The notes under the pieces were generated by a model. It ran no database searches. It worked only from the letters and a program-made list of their open reading frames with translations, and was not told where the DNA came from. This document shows, one piece after another, positions 6,964-14,938 of a stretch of DNA of 36,568 bases. The stretch is from a virus: positions 1 to 36,568 of IMG/VR virus record IMGVR_UViG_3300042908_001241. One strand, given 5' to 3'. Both the position numbers and the translations under genes were made by a program. Each line of letters starts with the position of its first letter. The stretch's first letter is position 1.

Positions 6964-7194
6964 ATGGAAATTGGAAGTTTGGTTTTTGCTAGAAAGTTGA
7001 ATGAAGCTTTTACTATTTATACCGATTCTGGTGATATAGAGGTTACCATTAAAGAAATAAATACATCTTCAAATCAAGTTAGACTGCGTGTTAGAGCACC
7101 AAAAAACATTAAAATCATGCGAGATAATGCAGTTGATTTAAAACCAAAAGATATATTGTTCACACCAACAATTCCAAGATCGGAGAAAAGATGA
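6964..7194 (+). CDS. csrA: CsrA/RsmA-family translational regulator
   Basis: 76 residues, close to the 55-75 of bacterial CsrA. The N-terminal strand is SLVFARKLNEAF where CsrA has LILTRRxGE, so Arg10/Lys11 stand for the RNA-contacting Arg6/Arg7. The hallmark NQVRLRVRAPKNIKIMRD (about 37-54) aligns with NQVRIGVxAPKxVxVHRE, including the Arg equivalent to Arg44. CsrA dimers bind GGA motifs in hairpin loops near SD sites and repress or stabilise mRNAs. This copy therefore could control phage or host mRNAs. It is coupled by ATGA to the DUF1501 gene and sits behind a strong hairpin, suggesting autoregulation (inference). Confidence 0.88.
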   Translation: MEIGSLVFARKLNEAFTIYTDSGDIEVTIKEINTSSNQVRLRVRAPKNIKIMRDNAVDLKPKDILFTPTIPRSEKR

Positions 7195-8468
7195 ACAGAA
7201 GACATTTTATAAAACATACGGCTGGAATTTCCGCACTTTCTTTTGTGGATAAAGTTAAGGCACAAGAAGAAACACTTAAAAAGTCTGGAAAAAAGCTTAT
7301 TGTATTGTGGATGGGGGGTGGTCCTAGCCATATGGACCTTTGGGATTTAAAGCAGGGTCAAGCAAATGGCGGTGAATTTAAACAAATACTTACTTCAGCG
7401 AATGGAATTAGTATTAGTGAAGTTCTTCCAACAATCGCTTCTCAGTTTCACAATTTAGTTGCTGTTCGATCTCTTGTGACTAACGAAGGAAGTCATGAGA
7501 GAGGAACCGTTTTAATGAATACTGGGCATCAACCAAGCGTTGTTGTGCAGTATCCATCCATTGGATCGGTAACATCTTCGCTTTTAACATCAAAAGAACT
7601 ACCCTTACCAGGATTTATTGGTATTGGAAATTCAGCACAAAGAATTGGGCCAGGATTTTTAGGAACAAACCTTGCACCATTCACCGTTCAAAATGCTGGA
7701 ACTCCACCAGAGAATATTAAAGCACCAAAGGAAATAGATGATGAAGAAAGACTTAGACGAAGACAAAGACTGTTTTATACATTGGAAGACGATTTTTCGG
7801 AAAGAATTGCACCTCACATTAAAAATAGTGTGGCTAGAGAAGCTATGGGCAATCATGCTCAATCTCATTCTAATATCTATGGCAAAGCCTTTGATCTTAC
7901 ATTATCTCCGCTAAAAACAATCTTTGAACTAAAAGACGAAAATCCTAAAACGATTGAGTCTTATGGTGGTAGAGGAAATAACTTTGGAATGGGTTGTCTT
8001 CTTGCTAGAAAGTTAATTTCTAAGGGGGTTAGCTGTGTACAAATCGACCTGGGTGGATGGGATAATCATAGCAATATCTTTACTACTATTAGGAATGGGA
8101 ATGGGAATCGTCTTGATATGGGCATGGGATATCTGGTCAAGGACTTGGTAGATATGGGTATGTGGAAAGACACCGTAGTTATGTGGATGGGAGAGTTTGG
8201 TCGTACACCTAAGATTAATCAGAACGCTGGTCGTGATCATTGGGCTAGATGTTGGTCTGTGGTTCTTGGGGGTGGTACTATCAAAGGTGGACAGGTTTAT
8301 GGTTCTACAACCTCTGATGGCATGGACATTAAAGACAAGCCTTGCAGCATTTCAGATGTTTATGCTACAGTGTACAAAGCTTTGGGTTTAGACCCAATGT
8401 TTCAAATTAGGGATAATTTAGGGCGACCAATACCTATATCAGAAGGAAAACCGTTAGATATATTTTGA
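7191..8468 (+). CDS. DUF1501-family protein (sulfatase/alkaline-phosphatase-like fold) with Tat-like leader
   Basis: 425 residues. It begins with a twin-arginine-type leader (MNRRHFIKHTAGISALSF), then the DUF1501 hallmarks: WMGGGPSHMDLWD (40-52), the GSHERG segment (100-105), DLGGWDNHSNIF (286-297), GEFGRTPKI (334-342), GRDHW (347-351) and a C-terminal LGRPIPISEGKP. DUF1501 proteins have a sulfatase/phosphatase-like metal-hydrolase fold, are probably exported, and are greatly expanded in Planctomycetes. The enzymatic role is not established. It looks full length and undamaged. Finding one in a phage-like operon with csrA (4-base overlap) is unusual and is the strongest hint of a planctomycete host. 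Confidence 0.92.
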   Translation: MNRRHFIKHTAGISALSFVDKVKAQEETLKKSGKKLIVLWMGGGPSHMDLWDLKQGQANGGEFKQILTSANGISISEVLPTIASQFHNLVAVRSLVTNEGSHERGTVLMNTGHQPSVVVQYPSIGSVTSSLLTSKELPLPGFIGIGNSAQRIGPGFLGTNLAPFTVQNAGTPPENIKAPKEIDDEERLRRRQRLFYTLEDDFSERIAPHIKNSVAREAMGNHAQSHSNIYGKAFDLTLSPLKTIFELKDENPKTIESYGGRGNNFGMGCLLARKLISKGVSCVQIDLGGWDNHSNIFTTIRNGNGNRLDMGMGYLVKDLVDMGMWKDTVVMWMGEFGRTPKINQNAGRDHWARCWSVVLGGGTIKGGQVYGSTTSDGMDIKDKPCSISDVYATVYKALGLDPMFQIRDNLGRPIPISEGKPLDIF

Positions 8469-9400
8469 TTAATTATTCTTTATGCTTATATGGTAAATTT
8501 GTAAATTCTGTTGAAGAATCTTTAAACAGTATGGAAAGGTTCTCAACAGGATTGCTTGAATTTTTTTCAAAATTAAATCATATAAATTTAAAAGCTGTTC
8601 CATTTGATTGGAGAACAGAGCTTAATCCAGAAAAAACATTTAATAAAATTCCAAAAAGCGATTTTTTATTAACATCTTTATACACATCAAATGTTGTAAA
8701 CAATAATTGTTTAGCAAAAGAAAAAGTTAATTATAAAACTTCAACCTTTTTAGAAAATAAAAGTTTGTGGGATTATTCATTTGCAAATCTAAGGGAAAGT
8801 TCTCCAGAGTGTTATATTCCATACCCATGCTCAAAAAGATTGTTTAAATACGAAGAAAAAATAGCAAAAACAATTCTTTTAGACGATCACAATCAACAAA
8901 TAGGTTTTGGAAAAGACATATCTGTAGAAATAACAGATTGGTTAGAAGAAATTGTGAGTGAAGGATATAAGATTTATCAGCTTACAAAAAAAAATGATAA
9001 GCCACATTCAAAAATTATAGAACCAATATTTAAATGTAATTATAAAGAGTACATGGAAAAAACATCTAGAATAGAATCTTTTATACTGACACACCCAGGA
9101 AGTTACGAAAATTCTGTAATTGATATGGTTGCAAGAGGAACGAGAGTATTAGTTCCTATAGATCAAGGAACATTTAAAAGATATGACAAGACAGAGGGGT
9201 TTGTTCCAATAGAAATAATTAAAGACTTTGAATTAGGAACATTTAAAAATAAAGAACAATTAATAAATTTAATAAAAAAACCAATAGACAATTCCAATTT
9301 TGAAAAACATGTATCTATGATGACAGATATGGAAGAAGTTGTTTTGACAATAGATAGAGTTTTTCAAGATATAATAACAAACAGCAACAAAACATCTTGA
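8465..9400 (+). CDS. GT-B-like glycosyltransferase candidate with TTG start
   Basis: 311 residues. The only fitting start is TTG at 8465, overlapping the TGA of DUF1501 by 4 bases (coupled). The C-terminal half contains FILTHPGSYENSVIDMVARG and TRVLVPIDQGTFKR. These recall the donor-binding Rossmann lobe of GT-B enzymes, where a conserved Glu precedes a Gly-rich turn. The N-terminal half (FDWRTELNPEKTF...) is a plausible acceptor lobe. No signal peptide. The call is a fold-level impression; an uncharacterised phage protein is the alternative. Confidence 0.5.
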   Translation: MINYSLCLYGKFVNSVEESLNSMERFSTGLLEFFSKLNHINLKAVPFDWRTELNPEKTFNKIPKSDFLLTSLYTSNVVNNNCLAKEKVNYKTSTFLENKSLWDYSFANLRESSPECYIPYPCSKRLFKYEEKIAKTILLDDHNQQIGFGKDISVEITDWLEEIVSEGYKIYQLTKKNDKPHSKIIEPIFKCNYKEYMEKTSRIESFILTHPGSYENSVIDMVARGTRVLVPIDQGTFKRYDKTEGFVPIEIIKDFELGTFKNKEQLINLIKKPIDNSNFEKHVSMMTDMEEVVLTIDRVFQDIITNSNKTS

Positions 9401-9444
9401 TTATAAAATTTTTTTTGATAACCTAAATTTCTAACAGGAAGCAC

Positions 9445-9484
9445 GAATAGTATAACAATGGCATGTTGCCAGAAGTTTCTATTC
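9445..9484 (+). other. Two-stem leader hairpin upstream of the gene at 9504
   Basis: GAATAG (9445-9450) pairs with CTATTC (9479-9484). Inside it TGGCA (9459-9463) pairs with TGCCA (9467-9471) around a TGT loop. The SD AGGAGG (9492-9497) follows after 7 bases. The fold is weak compared with 6874-6943 but lies in the same position relative to an SD. Confidence 0.4.
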
Positions 9485-9503
9485 TAATCATAGGAGGTGT
9501 GTT

Positions 9504-9746
9504 ATGTTTAGTTTTGTTTTGGGTATCGCTTGTGCTGCGAGTGTTGAGTCCATTGACATTATTAAGATTCGTGGTGGATCTTCTTGCTCAAATGGATCGT
9601 GTTCTGGATCTGTTTTTACAGAAGCAACTAAATCTTCTAAGGTTGAAGTTGTTAAAAAACAGGAAGTTGCAACTAAATCTTGCAATCAGAACACAGCTTG
9701 TGCCAAGAAATCAAAATTTAAGATTTTTAAAAAGGCATGTCGTTAA
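9504..9746 (+). CDS. Small Cys-containing basic protein, possibly exported
   Basis: 80 residues from the ATG at 9504, 6 bases behind AGGAGG. A longer overlapping frame (9463-9789) has no SD and runs into the terminator, so I rejected it. The N-terminus (FSFVLGIACAAS) is a short hydrophobic stretch that may be an export signal. The rest has GGSSCSNGSCSGS, six Cys in all, and a Lys-rich tail (KKSKFKIFKKACR). No family recognised. A strong terminator follows 10 bases after the stop, so this is the last gene of its transcript. Confidence 0.7.
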   Translation: MFSFVLGIACAASVESIDIIKIRGGSSCSNGSCSGSVFTEATKSSKVEVVKKQEVATKSCNQNTACAKKSKFKIFKKACR

Positions 9747-9756
9747 AAATAAATGT

Positions 9757-9782
9757 AAAAGGGGGGCTTTTGCCCCCTTTTT
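9757..9782 (+). terminator. Strong intrinsic terminator
   Basis: GGGGGC (9762-9767) and GCCCCC (9772-9777) form a 6-bp G/C stem around a TTTT loop, flanked by AAAA upstream and TTTTT downstream (9778-9782). It can be extended by A-T pairs. Because of the A/T flanks it can act on both strands, but the plus-strand T-run and the stop codon at 9746 favour the plus strand. It separates the csrA/DUF1501 region from the next group of genes. Confidence 0.92.
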
Positions 9783-9804
9783 ATATTGAAATGGATAGTA
9801 AAAA

Positions 9805-10143
9805 ATGAACAAAGAATTAACAAATAGTTGGCAAGGTGGCAATAAAACAGAAATAGATTTAAGCAGATTAAATATTGATGGTTATAAAATAGATTACAAT
9901 AATGCAACTTTTTTAGGCAAACGATACGAAAAAGTTTTTAAACCACTAACAGGACTTTCTTTATATAATGTTCTTACAAATGAAGAAGTATTAAAATCAT
10001 CAGAGATTTTAAAAGCACACATTAAAAGAATTAAAGAAAATAAATCAAGTTTAAAAGATTTTGAAATTTGTGACCTTGAAAATTTTCAAACAATGTTAGA
10101 AATTTATGGCAATAATGGATTTTGCTTATATTCTTGGTACTAA
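9805..10143 (+). CDS. Hypothetical protein, 112 aa
   Basis: First gene after the terminator. 112 residues, Lys/Asn/Leu-rich, no signal peptide, TM helix or known motif; it begins with a W-Q-G-G-N patch that could be a turn. There is no strong SD, only GGATAG 9-14 bases upstream. It runs into the next gene with no gap (TAA 10141-10143, next ATG 10145). Function unknown. Confidence 0.6.
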   Translation: MNKELTNSWQGGNKTEIDLSRLNIDGYKIDYNNATFLGKRYEKVFKPLTGLSLYNVLTNEEVLKSSEILKAHIKRIKENKSSLKDFEICDLENFQTMLEIYGNNGFCLYSWY

Positions 10144-10144
10144 T

Positions 10145-10375
10145 ATGTATTACGCATATATTCAATATATTAACAACAATATGGAAGTTTGCAAAAAATC
10201 TATTGGAAAAATAGAAAACTCTGAAGATATATCTACAAAAGTTATTCAAGACATATATATGTTAGAGTATATGTATATGCCAATGGCAATTTTAATAGTT
10301 GAAGAAGATGGAAAAATAATATTAAAGTATTCAATAAAAAAAATTAATGAAAAATTCTTTCTTGTTTCGAGGTAA
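10145..10375 (+). CDS. Hypothetical protein, 76 aa
   Basis: I chose the ATG at 10145, one base after the previous stop; an upstream in-frame ATG at 10106 would overlap the previous gene by 38 bases with no SD. 76 residues; Tyr/Met-rich N-terminus followed by an alternating IL/VEEDGKIIL beta segment. No family recognised. Reinitiation after the preceding stop is the likely translation mode. Confidence 0.55.
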   Translation: MYYAYIQYINNNMEVCKKSIGKIENSEDISTKVIQDIYMLEYMYMPMAILIVEEDGKIILKYSIKKINEKFFLVSR

Positions 10376-10377
10376 AA

Positions 10378-10965
10378 ATGAACATTGATTCCTTCTTAGA
10401 AAGACTAAACAAAAAAATAAAAAATAGCATAACATTTAGAAAAACAGACGAAAAGATATTATTGATTTATTATAAAAATGAAGCATATAAAAGATTTTTA
10501 ACAAATCAAATTTTACATTTTTGCAATGAAAACAAACTAGAAACATTTGATGTATCTCCATATAAATGTGACATTGTTAATTCATGTCATCTATATAAAG
10601 AGAGTGATTTTTACCTAAATATGTTTTATGAAATAAAAATGAGTAAAAAAGTAGCTTATAATAACATTGTTGTTTTTAAGGATATTGACTCTTTTATTTC
10701 TGACGATAAAACAATTGGTTTGGTAGAATATATAAATGATTTTAAAAAATCAATTAGTGTCAATACAAAGTTTATAGTTGTTATGACTAACAAAAGGCAA
10801 ATAATGAAGCCGTTTTGTAAGATTGACCCAAGTTTTTTGGCTATTGATTTTTATGGTTGTTTGACAGAAGCAGCATTTTTTGATGCCCCTAAAAAAACAC
10901 CAGAAGAATCTTTAAAAGAATTAACTCAAGATGAAAACAAACTAGGAGAAATAAATGAGGATTGA
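10378..10965 (+). CDS. Hypothetical protein with a degenerate AAA-like core
   Basis: 195 residues. NIVVFKDIDSFISDD (about 96-110) looks like a Walker B/DExx strand, and FIVVMTNKRQIMKPF (about 132-146) resembles the sensor-1 strand of clamp-loader-type AAA proteins. There is no P-loop GxxxxGK anywhere, so ATP binding is doubtful. This would suit an inactive partner subunit of an AAA machine or a divergent phage protein. SD is weak (GAGGTAAAA). The call is tentative. The gene overlaps the next by 11 bases. Confidence 0.55.
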   Translation: MNIDSFLERLNKKIKNSITFRKTDEKILLIYYKNEAYKRFLTNQILHFCNENKLETFDVSPYKCDIVNSCHLYKESDFYLNMFYEIKMSKKVAYNNIVVFKDIDSFISDDKTIGLVEYINDFKKSISVNTKFIVVMTNKRQIMKPFCKIDPSFLAIDFYGCLTEAAFFDAPKKTPEESLKELTQDENKLGEINED

Positions 10966-11356
10966 TGTTTTGTCAAGAATGAGTTTTAAATCTGGAACAT
11001 TAATCTTAATTCAAATTGAAGACTTGAAAAGGTTAATAGATAAAAAAATTAACAAAAAGATAGATGAATATGAAATAATATGTGATGTGGTAGAAAATGG
11101 TGGTGAAATGGTTGGTATGGACCCATATGAAAATGTTTCCATAGGAAAAATGTATACTCTTGATGAAGATGGTGGAAATTCTACAATTTTAAGAGTTGGT
11201 CCAGTTATAAACAAATCAAGAAGACTTTTAAACACTGGTGAAAAAACAGCACAAGAATATTGCATATATAAAAAAAATAAAGAAAATATAGACATGAGTG
11301 AAATAGGTGATTTTTTCATGAAAGAGTTAGAGAATTATAAAAAGGAGATGCTTTAA
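10955..11356 (+). CDS. Hypothetical protein, 133 aa
   Basis: Begins inside the end of the previous gene, with TAGGAG as SD. 133 residues: a mixed helix/strand N-terminus, a central beta-rich region (GMDPYENVSIGKMYTL) that resembles a small-barrel turn, and a Lys/Glu-rich C-terminal helix. No signal peptide or catalytic motif. It belongs to the compact run 9805-12570, where nothing but the last gene is recognisable. Confidence 0.6.
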   Translation: MRIDVLSRMSFKSGTLILIQIEDLKRLIDKKINKKIDEYEIICDVVENGGEMVGMDPYENVSIGKMYTLDEDGGNSTILRVGPVINKSRRLLNTGEKTAQEYCIYKKNKENIDMSEIGDFFMKELENYKKEML

Positions 11357-11357
11357 A

Positions 11358-11981
11358 GTGAAAACTGATAAAATAACAACTAGAATTGAAAACGGTAATA
11401 GTTTAGCAGATAAAGTTGCTAAATATTTAAATTTTAGATTTAAGTATGAATTTGAAAAAGCCTCTATTGAAGAAGACAAAAAGTTAATGATTGATTATAA
11501 GTGTAAAAAAAGCAATAAAACTGCACAAATGAAATGTCGTGAAAATAAATCTGATATTATTTATGAGGCAAAAAGATTTTATTCTAACAATGCTTCATCA
11601 TACGAAGAAGCAAACGGCAGAGATGTTCGAACTGAGGCAACATTATACATATGTCTTTCAGCAGATAAGAGACAAATAATAGTTGCGGAAACAGAAGCAA
11701 TCAAAAAAATAGTCCAAAAAGAAATACAGAAATTAGAAATAACATTAAATCAAGTAAAAGAATATGAGCAGGAGTGTGCATTTACTAGGAACAAAACAAA
11801 AAAATTGGCTTCAAACAAATCTAGGATTGAAGTGTGGTTTAAAATTGATGAAGGAATAGACTCAAGACATTATAGTAAATTGCTTGTTTTTATACCTTAC
11901 TCTGCTATATTTGAATCTGTAGTGATTGATTTAAGAAACAATGAAAATATTGAAGATGAGAGGACTTGGAAAAATGGATGA
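11358..11981 (+). CDS. Hypothetical protein, possible PD-(D/E)XK-like core, GTG start
   Basis: 207 residues from GTG at 11358; AAGGAG 11-16 bases upstream and the stop of the preceding gene at 11354-11356 favour it. The segment KKLMIDYKCKKS, a few residues of turn, then AQMKCRENKSDIIYEAKR gives a D-x-spacer-(Q/E)xK pattern reminiscent of restriction-endonuclease-like folds, but the catalytic set is not convincing. The C-terminal half has beta-rich RIEVWFKID and LLVFIPYSAIF segments. Function unknown; a nuclease is only a hypothesis. Confidence 0.5.
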   Translation: MKTDKITTRIENGNSLADKVAKYLNFRFKYEFEKASIEEDKKLMIDYKCKKSNKTAQMKCRENKSDIIYEAKRFYSNNASSYEEANGRDVRTEATLYICLSADKRQIIVAETEAIKKIVQKEIQKLEITLNQVKEYEQECAFTRNKTKKLASNKSRIEVWFKIDEGIDSRHYSKLLVFIPYSAIFESVVIDLRNNENIEDERTWKNG

Positions 11982-12570
11982 TGAAATTATGTTTAATCAG
12001 AGAGTACCCAGTTTGCTTGTTGTTGACAACTTTTACAAAGATCCAGATTGGATAGTTGAAAAAACAAAAGATTTTGATTTTAAAGAAGAAAACAAATTCT
12101 ACAAAGGAAAAAGAACAACAGGTTGTTTGTTTCCTTATGTAAAAGAAGAATTTGAAAAGTTATTGCAAGTACAAATAGTAGATTGGTTAAATCAACCAAT
12201 GAATGGTGTTTTTCAAATAACATCTGGAAATGACCCATTGGTATGGCATAGTGATTCACAAGATTATGCAGCAGCAGTATACTTAACCAAAGATGGTCCA
12301 ACAAATGCTGGCACATCATTTTGGAAAGATAAAAAATATGGATGCAGAAGACCACCAAGCCATCCGTTAGAAAATAAACAAGGAATAAATGATTTAGACA
12401 TATACACACAATACAACTTATTAAATGAAGACAATTGGGAATTAGTGGACAGGGTTGGATCTGTATACAATAGACTGGTTCTTTGGGATGGAAAAATGAT
12501 TCATTCAGCCACAATGTACGGTGAGTTTTCTAGGTTGGTTCAACTGTTCTTTTTTAATGTGAGAAAATAA
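11974..12570 (+). CDS. DUF6445-like 2OG-Fe(II) oxygenase
   Basis: 198 residues from the ATG at 11974; an in-frame ATG at 11941 lacks an SD, whereas GAGAGG (11958-11963) fits 11974. It has His92/Asp94 (WHSD), distal His177 (MIHSAT) and Arg187 (SRLVQLFFFN), the iron and 2-oxoglutarate ligands of a double-stranded beta-helix oxygenase. The pattern of an N-terminal VVDNFYKDPDWIVE and central LTKDGPTNAGTSFW matches the DUF6445-type phage/marine oxygenases. It overlaps the upstream gene by 8 bases and the GT2-methyltransferase gene by 1, which suggests a link to glycan or protein modification. Substrate unknown. Confidence 0.8.
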   Translation: MDDEIMFNQRVPSLLVVDNFYKDPDWIVEKTKDFDFKEENKFYKGKRTTGCLFPYVKEEFEKLLQVQIVDWLNQPMNGVFQITSGNDPLVWHSDSQDYAAAVYLTKDGPTNAGTSFWKDKKYGCRRPPSHPLENKQGINDLDIYTQYNLLNEDNWELVDRVGSVYNRLVLWDGKMIHSATMYGEFSRLVQLFFFNVRK

Positions 12571-13826
12571 TGCCATACTTTTCTATAGTTACACCAACAC
12601 ACAATACACAGTTTCTTGCTAGACTTTCTCGCTCTATAGCAAGGCAAACATTTAAAGATTTTGAATGGGTGATTGTTCCAAATGGAAACGCCAACATTGA
12701 TATTGAATCTTTGGCTTTTAAACCAAGGGTTGTAGAATCAAAAAACCCTAATTCAAAATTAATTGGACTCTTTAAAAAAGAAGGGTGCATGGCATCAAAT
12801 GGAAGTGTAGTAGTTGAAGTTGATCATGATGATGAATTAACAGAAGATTGCTTGCAGGAATTATATAACACATTTAATCTTGAATCAGATGAACCAATTG
12901 ATTTTGCATATTCGAATTGTGCAGAAATAGACCCTGATGGGAAACCATTTGTTTATTCTGATTATTATGGTTGGAGAAATAGACCTTTTAAGTATCACGG
13001 AAAAGATCTTCTAGAATTAATATCTTTTGATTCAACTCCAGCATCATTTTCTAAAATTTGGTTTGCCCCAAATCATGTTCGTGCTTGGAAAAAATCGTTT
13101 TATGAAAAGATTGGTGGTCATGATGAAACGATGGAGGTTTTAGATGATCACGATATTCTTTGTAAAACATACATACAAGGAAATGTTAAACATATAGATA
13201 AGTGCTTGTATATTTACTATAAGCACAAGAACAATACCTGTTACGGTGAAAAGAATGCTTTCATTCAAGAAGAAACATTAAATATTCATGATAGGTATAT
13301 CTATTCATTAGCTGAGAAATGGTGTGATCTTAATGGTTTGCTTAAGATAGACCTTTGTGGTGGTTTTAATCCTCCAAAGGGGTACAAGTCGGTAGACATG
13401 CAGAACGCAGAAATTATACACGATTTAAACGATCCTTGGCCTTTTAAAGATGGCGAAGTGGGATTGATAAGGGCACATGATGCACTTGAGCATTTAAAAG
13501 ATCCAATTCATGTGATGAAAGAAGCTTATAGATGCCTATGTCCAATGGGTTGGTTTTTAACACAAACTCCATCTACAGATGGCAGAGGTGCTTTTCAAGA
13601 TCCAACACATATATCATTTTGGAATAGCAACAGCTTTTGGTACTACACAAAAAGAGATCAGGCAAAATATATTGGAACACCAGTAAGGTTTCAAGCAAAT
13701 AGAATTAAAAACTTTTATCCAAGCGAGTGGCATAAGACACACAATATTCTTTATGTAAAAGCCGATATGTTAAAAGTTCCAGATGAAATATTAAAAATGA
13801 GAGTACCAGGAGAGGTTTCAATATGA
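12570..13826 (+). CDS. Bifunctional GT2 glycosyltransferase + SAM methyltransferase
   Basis: 418 residues. Residues 1-235 are a GT-A glycosyltransferase family 2 domain: FSIVTPTHNTQFLARLSRSI at the start and the metal/donor motif VDHDDEL (84-90). Residues about 255-418 are a class I methyltransferase: motif I DLCGGFN (261-267), acidic loop KSVDMQ, and RAHDALEHLKDP (301-312). Both domains look intact with no frameshift between them. The enzyme presumably transfers a sugar and then methylates it, or acts on two steps of one pathway. It is coupled to the oxygenase before it and the DUF6165 gene after it (ATGA). Confidence 0.9.
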   Translation: MPYFSIVTPTHNTQFLARLSRSIARQTFKDFEWVIVPNGNANIDIESLAFKPRVVESKNPNSKLIGLFKKEGCMASNGSVVVEVDHDDELTEDCLQELYNTFNLESDEPIDFAYSNCAEIDPDGKPFVYSDYYGWRNRPFKYHGKDLLELISFDSTPASFSKIWFAPNHVRAWKKSFYEKIGGHDETMEVLDDHDILCKTYIQGNVKHIDKCLYIYYKHKNNTCYGEKNAFIQEETLNIHDRYIYSLAEKWCDLNGLLKIDLCGGFNPPKGYKSVDMQNAEIIHDLNDPWPFKDGEVGLIRAHDALEHLKDPIHVMKEAYRCLCPMGWFLTQTPSTDGRGAFQDPTHISFWNSNSFWYYTKRDQAKYIGTPVRFQANRIKNFYPSEWHKTHNILYVKADMLKVPDEILKMRVPGEVSI

Positions 13827-14188
13827 TACATAATTCATTTATTGGCACTGGTGAATTAATTGATAAAATAACAATTTTAAAAATAAAATGCTCAGTAATA
13901 AATAATGAAAATAATATTAATCAATTAGAAAGTCTTTTAACTATTTATAATCAAATGCCAGAAAATTTAAGGATTAAGATTATTGAATTTGAAGAAGAGC
14001 TTTTTTATATAAATAAAGTAATATGGAAATATGAGAATATTGTAAGATCAAAAGTTAACGATGAAGAAATTTTAAAAGCTGCAAAATCTATATTTGAGTA
14101 CAACGACAAAAGAAACAAATTAAAAAAGTTAATAGACGAAGAAACAATAAGCGGTTTCTTTGATGAAAAAATGCATGAAATAAATTAA
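13823..14188 (+). CDS. DUF6165-like protein
   Basis: 121 residues, all-helical. The start GTGELIDKITILKIK and later VIWKYENIVR ... YNDKRNKLKK match the DUF6165 pattern (GELxDKITIL, LWxxEDxIR, NDxRAxLK). That family is found near glycosyltransferases and lipopolysaccharide genes in bacteria; its function is unknown. It is coupled to the GT2-methyltransferase (ATGA at 13823) and converges tail to tail with the DUF5672 gene (4-base overlap of the 3' ends). Confidence 0.75.
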   Translation: MIHNSFIGTGELIDKITILKIKCSVINNENNINQLESLLTIYNQMPENLRIKIIEFEEELFYINKVIWKYENIVRSKVNDEEILKAAKSIFEYNDKRNKLKKLIDEETISGFFDEKMHEIN

Positions 14189-14862
14189 TTTTTCCATTTT
14201 TCTTCAAGACTATTGTAAATTTTTTCTCTAAAATCAAAGTGTTTTTCTATAGAATTACATGCAGCCAAATGAAATCCAAAAGAGTCATCTTTTGTTTTTG
14301 ACCAATGTTGTTCAACTGAAAACTTACAAGCCGTATCAATATCTGCATATTTGAAACCAAGATCTATCATTCTCTTATATATTGTACAGCACAAGAAAAC
14401 ATCTTCAGCATGATCACAATATAGGTCGCCAATAATTTTTGATGCTTGATCCATAAATGCTTTTGATCTTAAAGAAAATCCACCGTTGCCAACATGGTTT
14501 ATGCCATTTGGAGAATGAGGCCAAGTAGCACCAATGTAATCGTATTTTAAAAAATCATCTGTCCATTTTTCTGTTTTATAAATTAAACCATCGTGTTGAA
14601 CAATTAATGCAAATTTTGTTTCTATGTATTTTGGAAATTCTTTAATCATAAAATTATCGTATTCTCTAGCAGACGATATTTTATTTATGTTTACATATTC
14701 AATATCATATTCTTTTAACTTATAATGTTTTATGTCTGAAAAATAAATTGCTTTATTAAAAATAATTCCACAATTTGAAAAACAATGAATTATTGATTTT
14801 GCAGCATTGTTATAGTTCTTGCAATCGACTATACAAATTGTTATATCGTTTAAATTAATCAA
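14185..14862 (-). CDS. DUF5672-like glycosyltransferase, TTG start
   Basis: 225 residues from TTG at 14862, directly behind TTGGAG. Upstream in-frame codons to 14961 would reach into the ribosome-binding region of the divergent gene at 14939 and look like non-coding. The core FALIVQHDGLIYKTEKWTDD, YDYIGATWPH and VGNGGFSLRSKAFM is the DUF5672 hallmark: a GT-A-like domain with QHDG where classical enzymes have DxD, and the NGGFSLR acceptor loop. DUF5672 occurs in viral and bacterial glycan clusters. Its neighbours support a sugar-transfer role. It is the first gene of the minus-strand glycan genes. Confidence 0.82.
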   Translation of the reverse strand: MINLNDITICIVDCKNYNNAAKSIIHCFSNCGIIFNKAIYFSDIKHYKLKEYDIEYVNINKISSAREYDNFMIKEFPKYIETKFALIVQHDGLIYKTEKWTDDFLKYDYIGATWPHSPNGINHVGNGGFSLRSKAFMDQASKIIGDLYCDHAEDVFLCCTIYKRMIDLGFKYADIDTACKFSVEQHWSKTKDDSFGFHLAACNSIEKHFDFREKIYNSLEEKWKN

Positions 14863-14938
14863 AATACTCCAATCAATTAAATAATTTGACAGATGTACGA
14901 ATATTAATATATTACATATTCTAAAGGAGTTAAACAAC

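Noticed and set aside
9463-9789. 108-codon ORF overlapping the gene at 9504
   Set aside because: No SD, leucine-rich shadow translation, and it reads into the intrinsic terminator; the frame at 9504 has AGGAGG and stops before the terminator.
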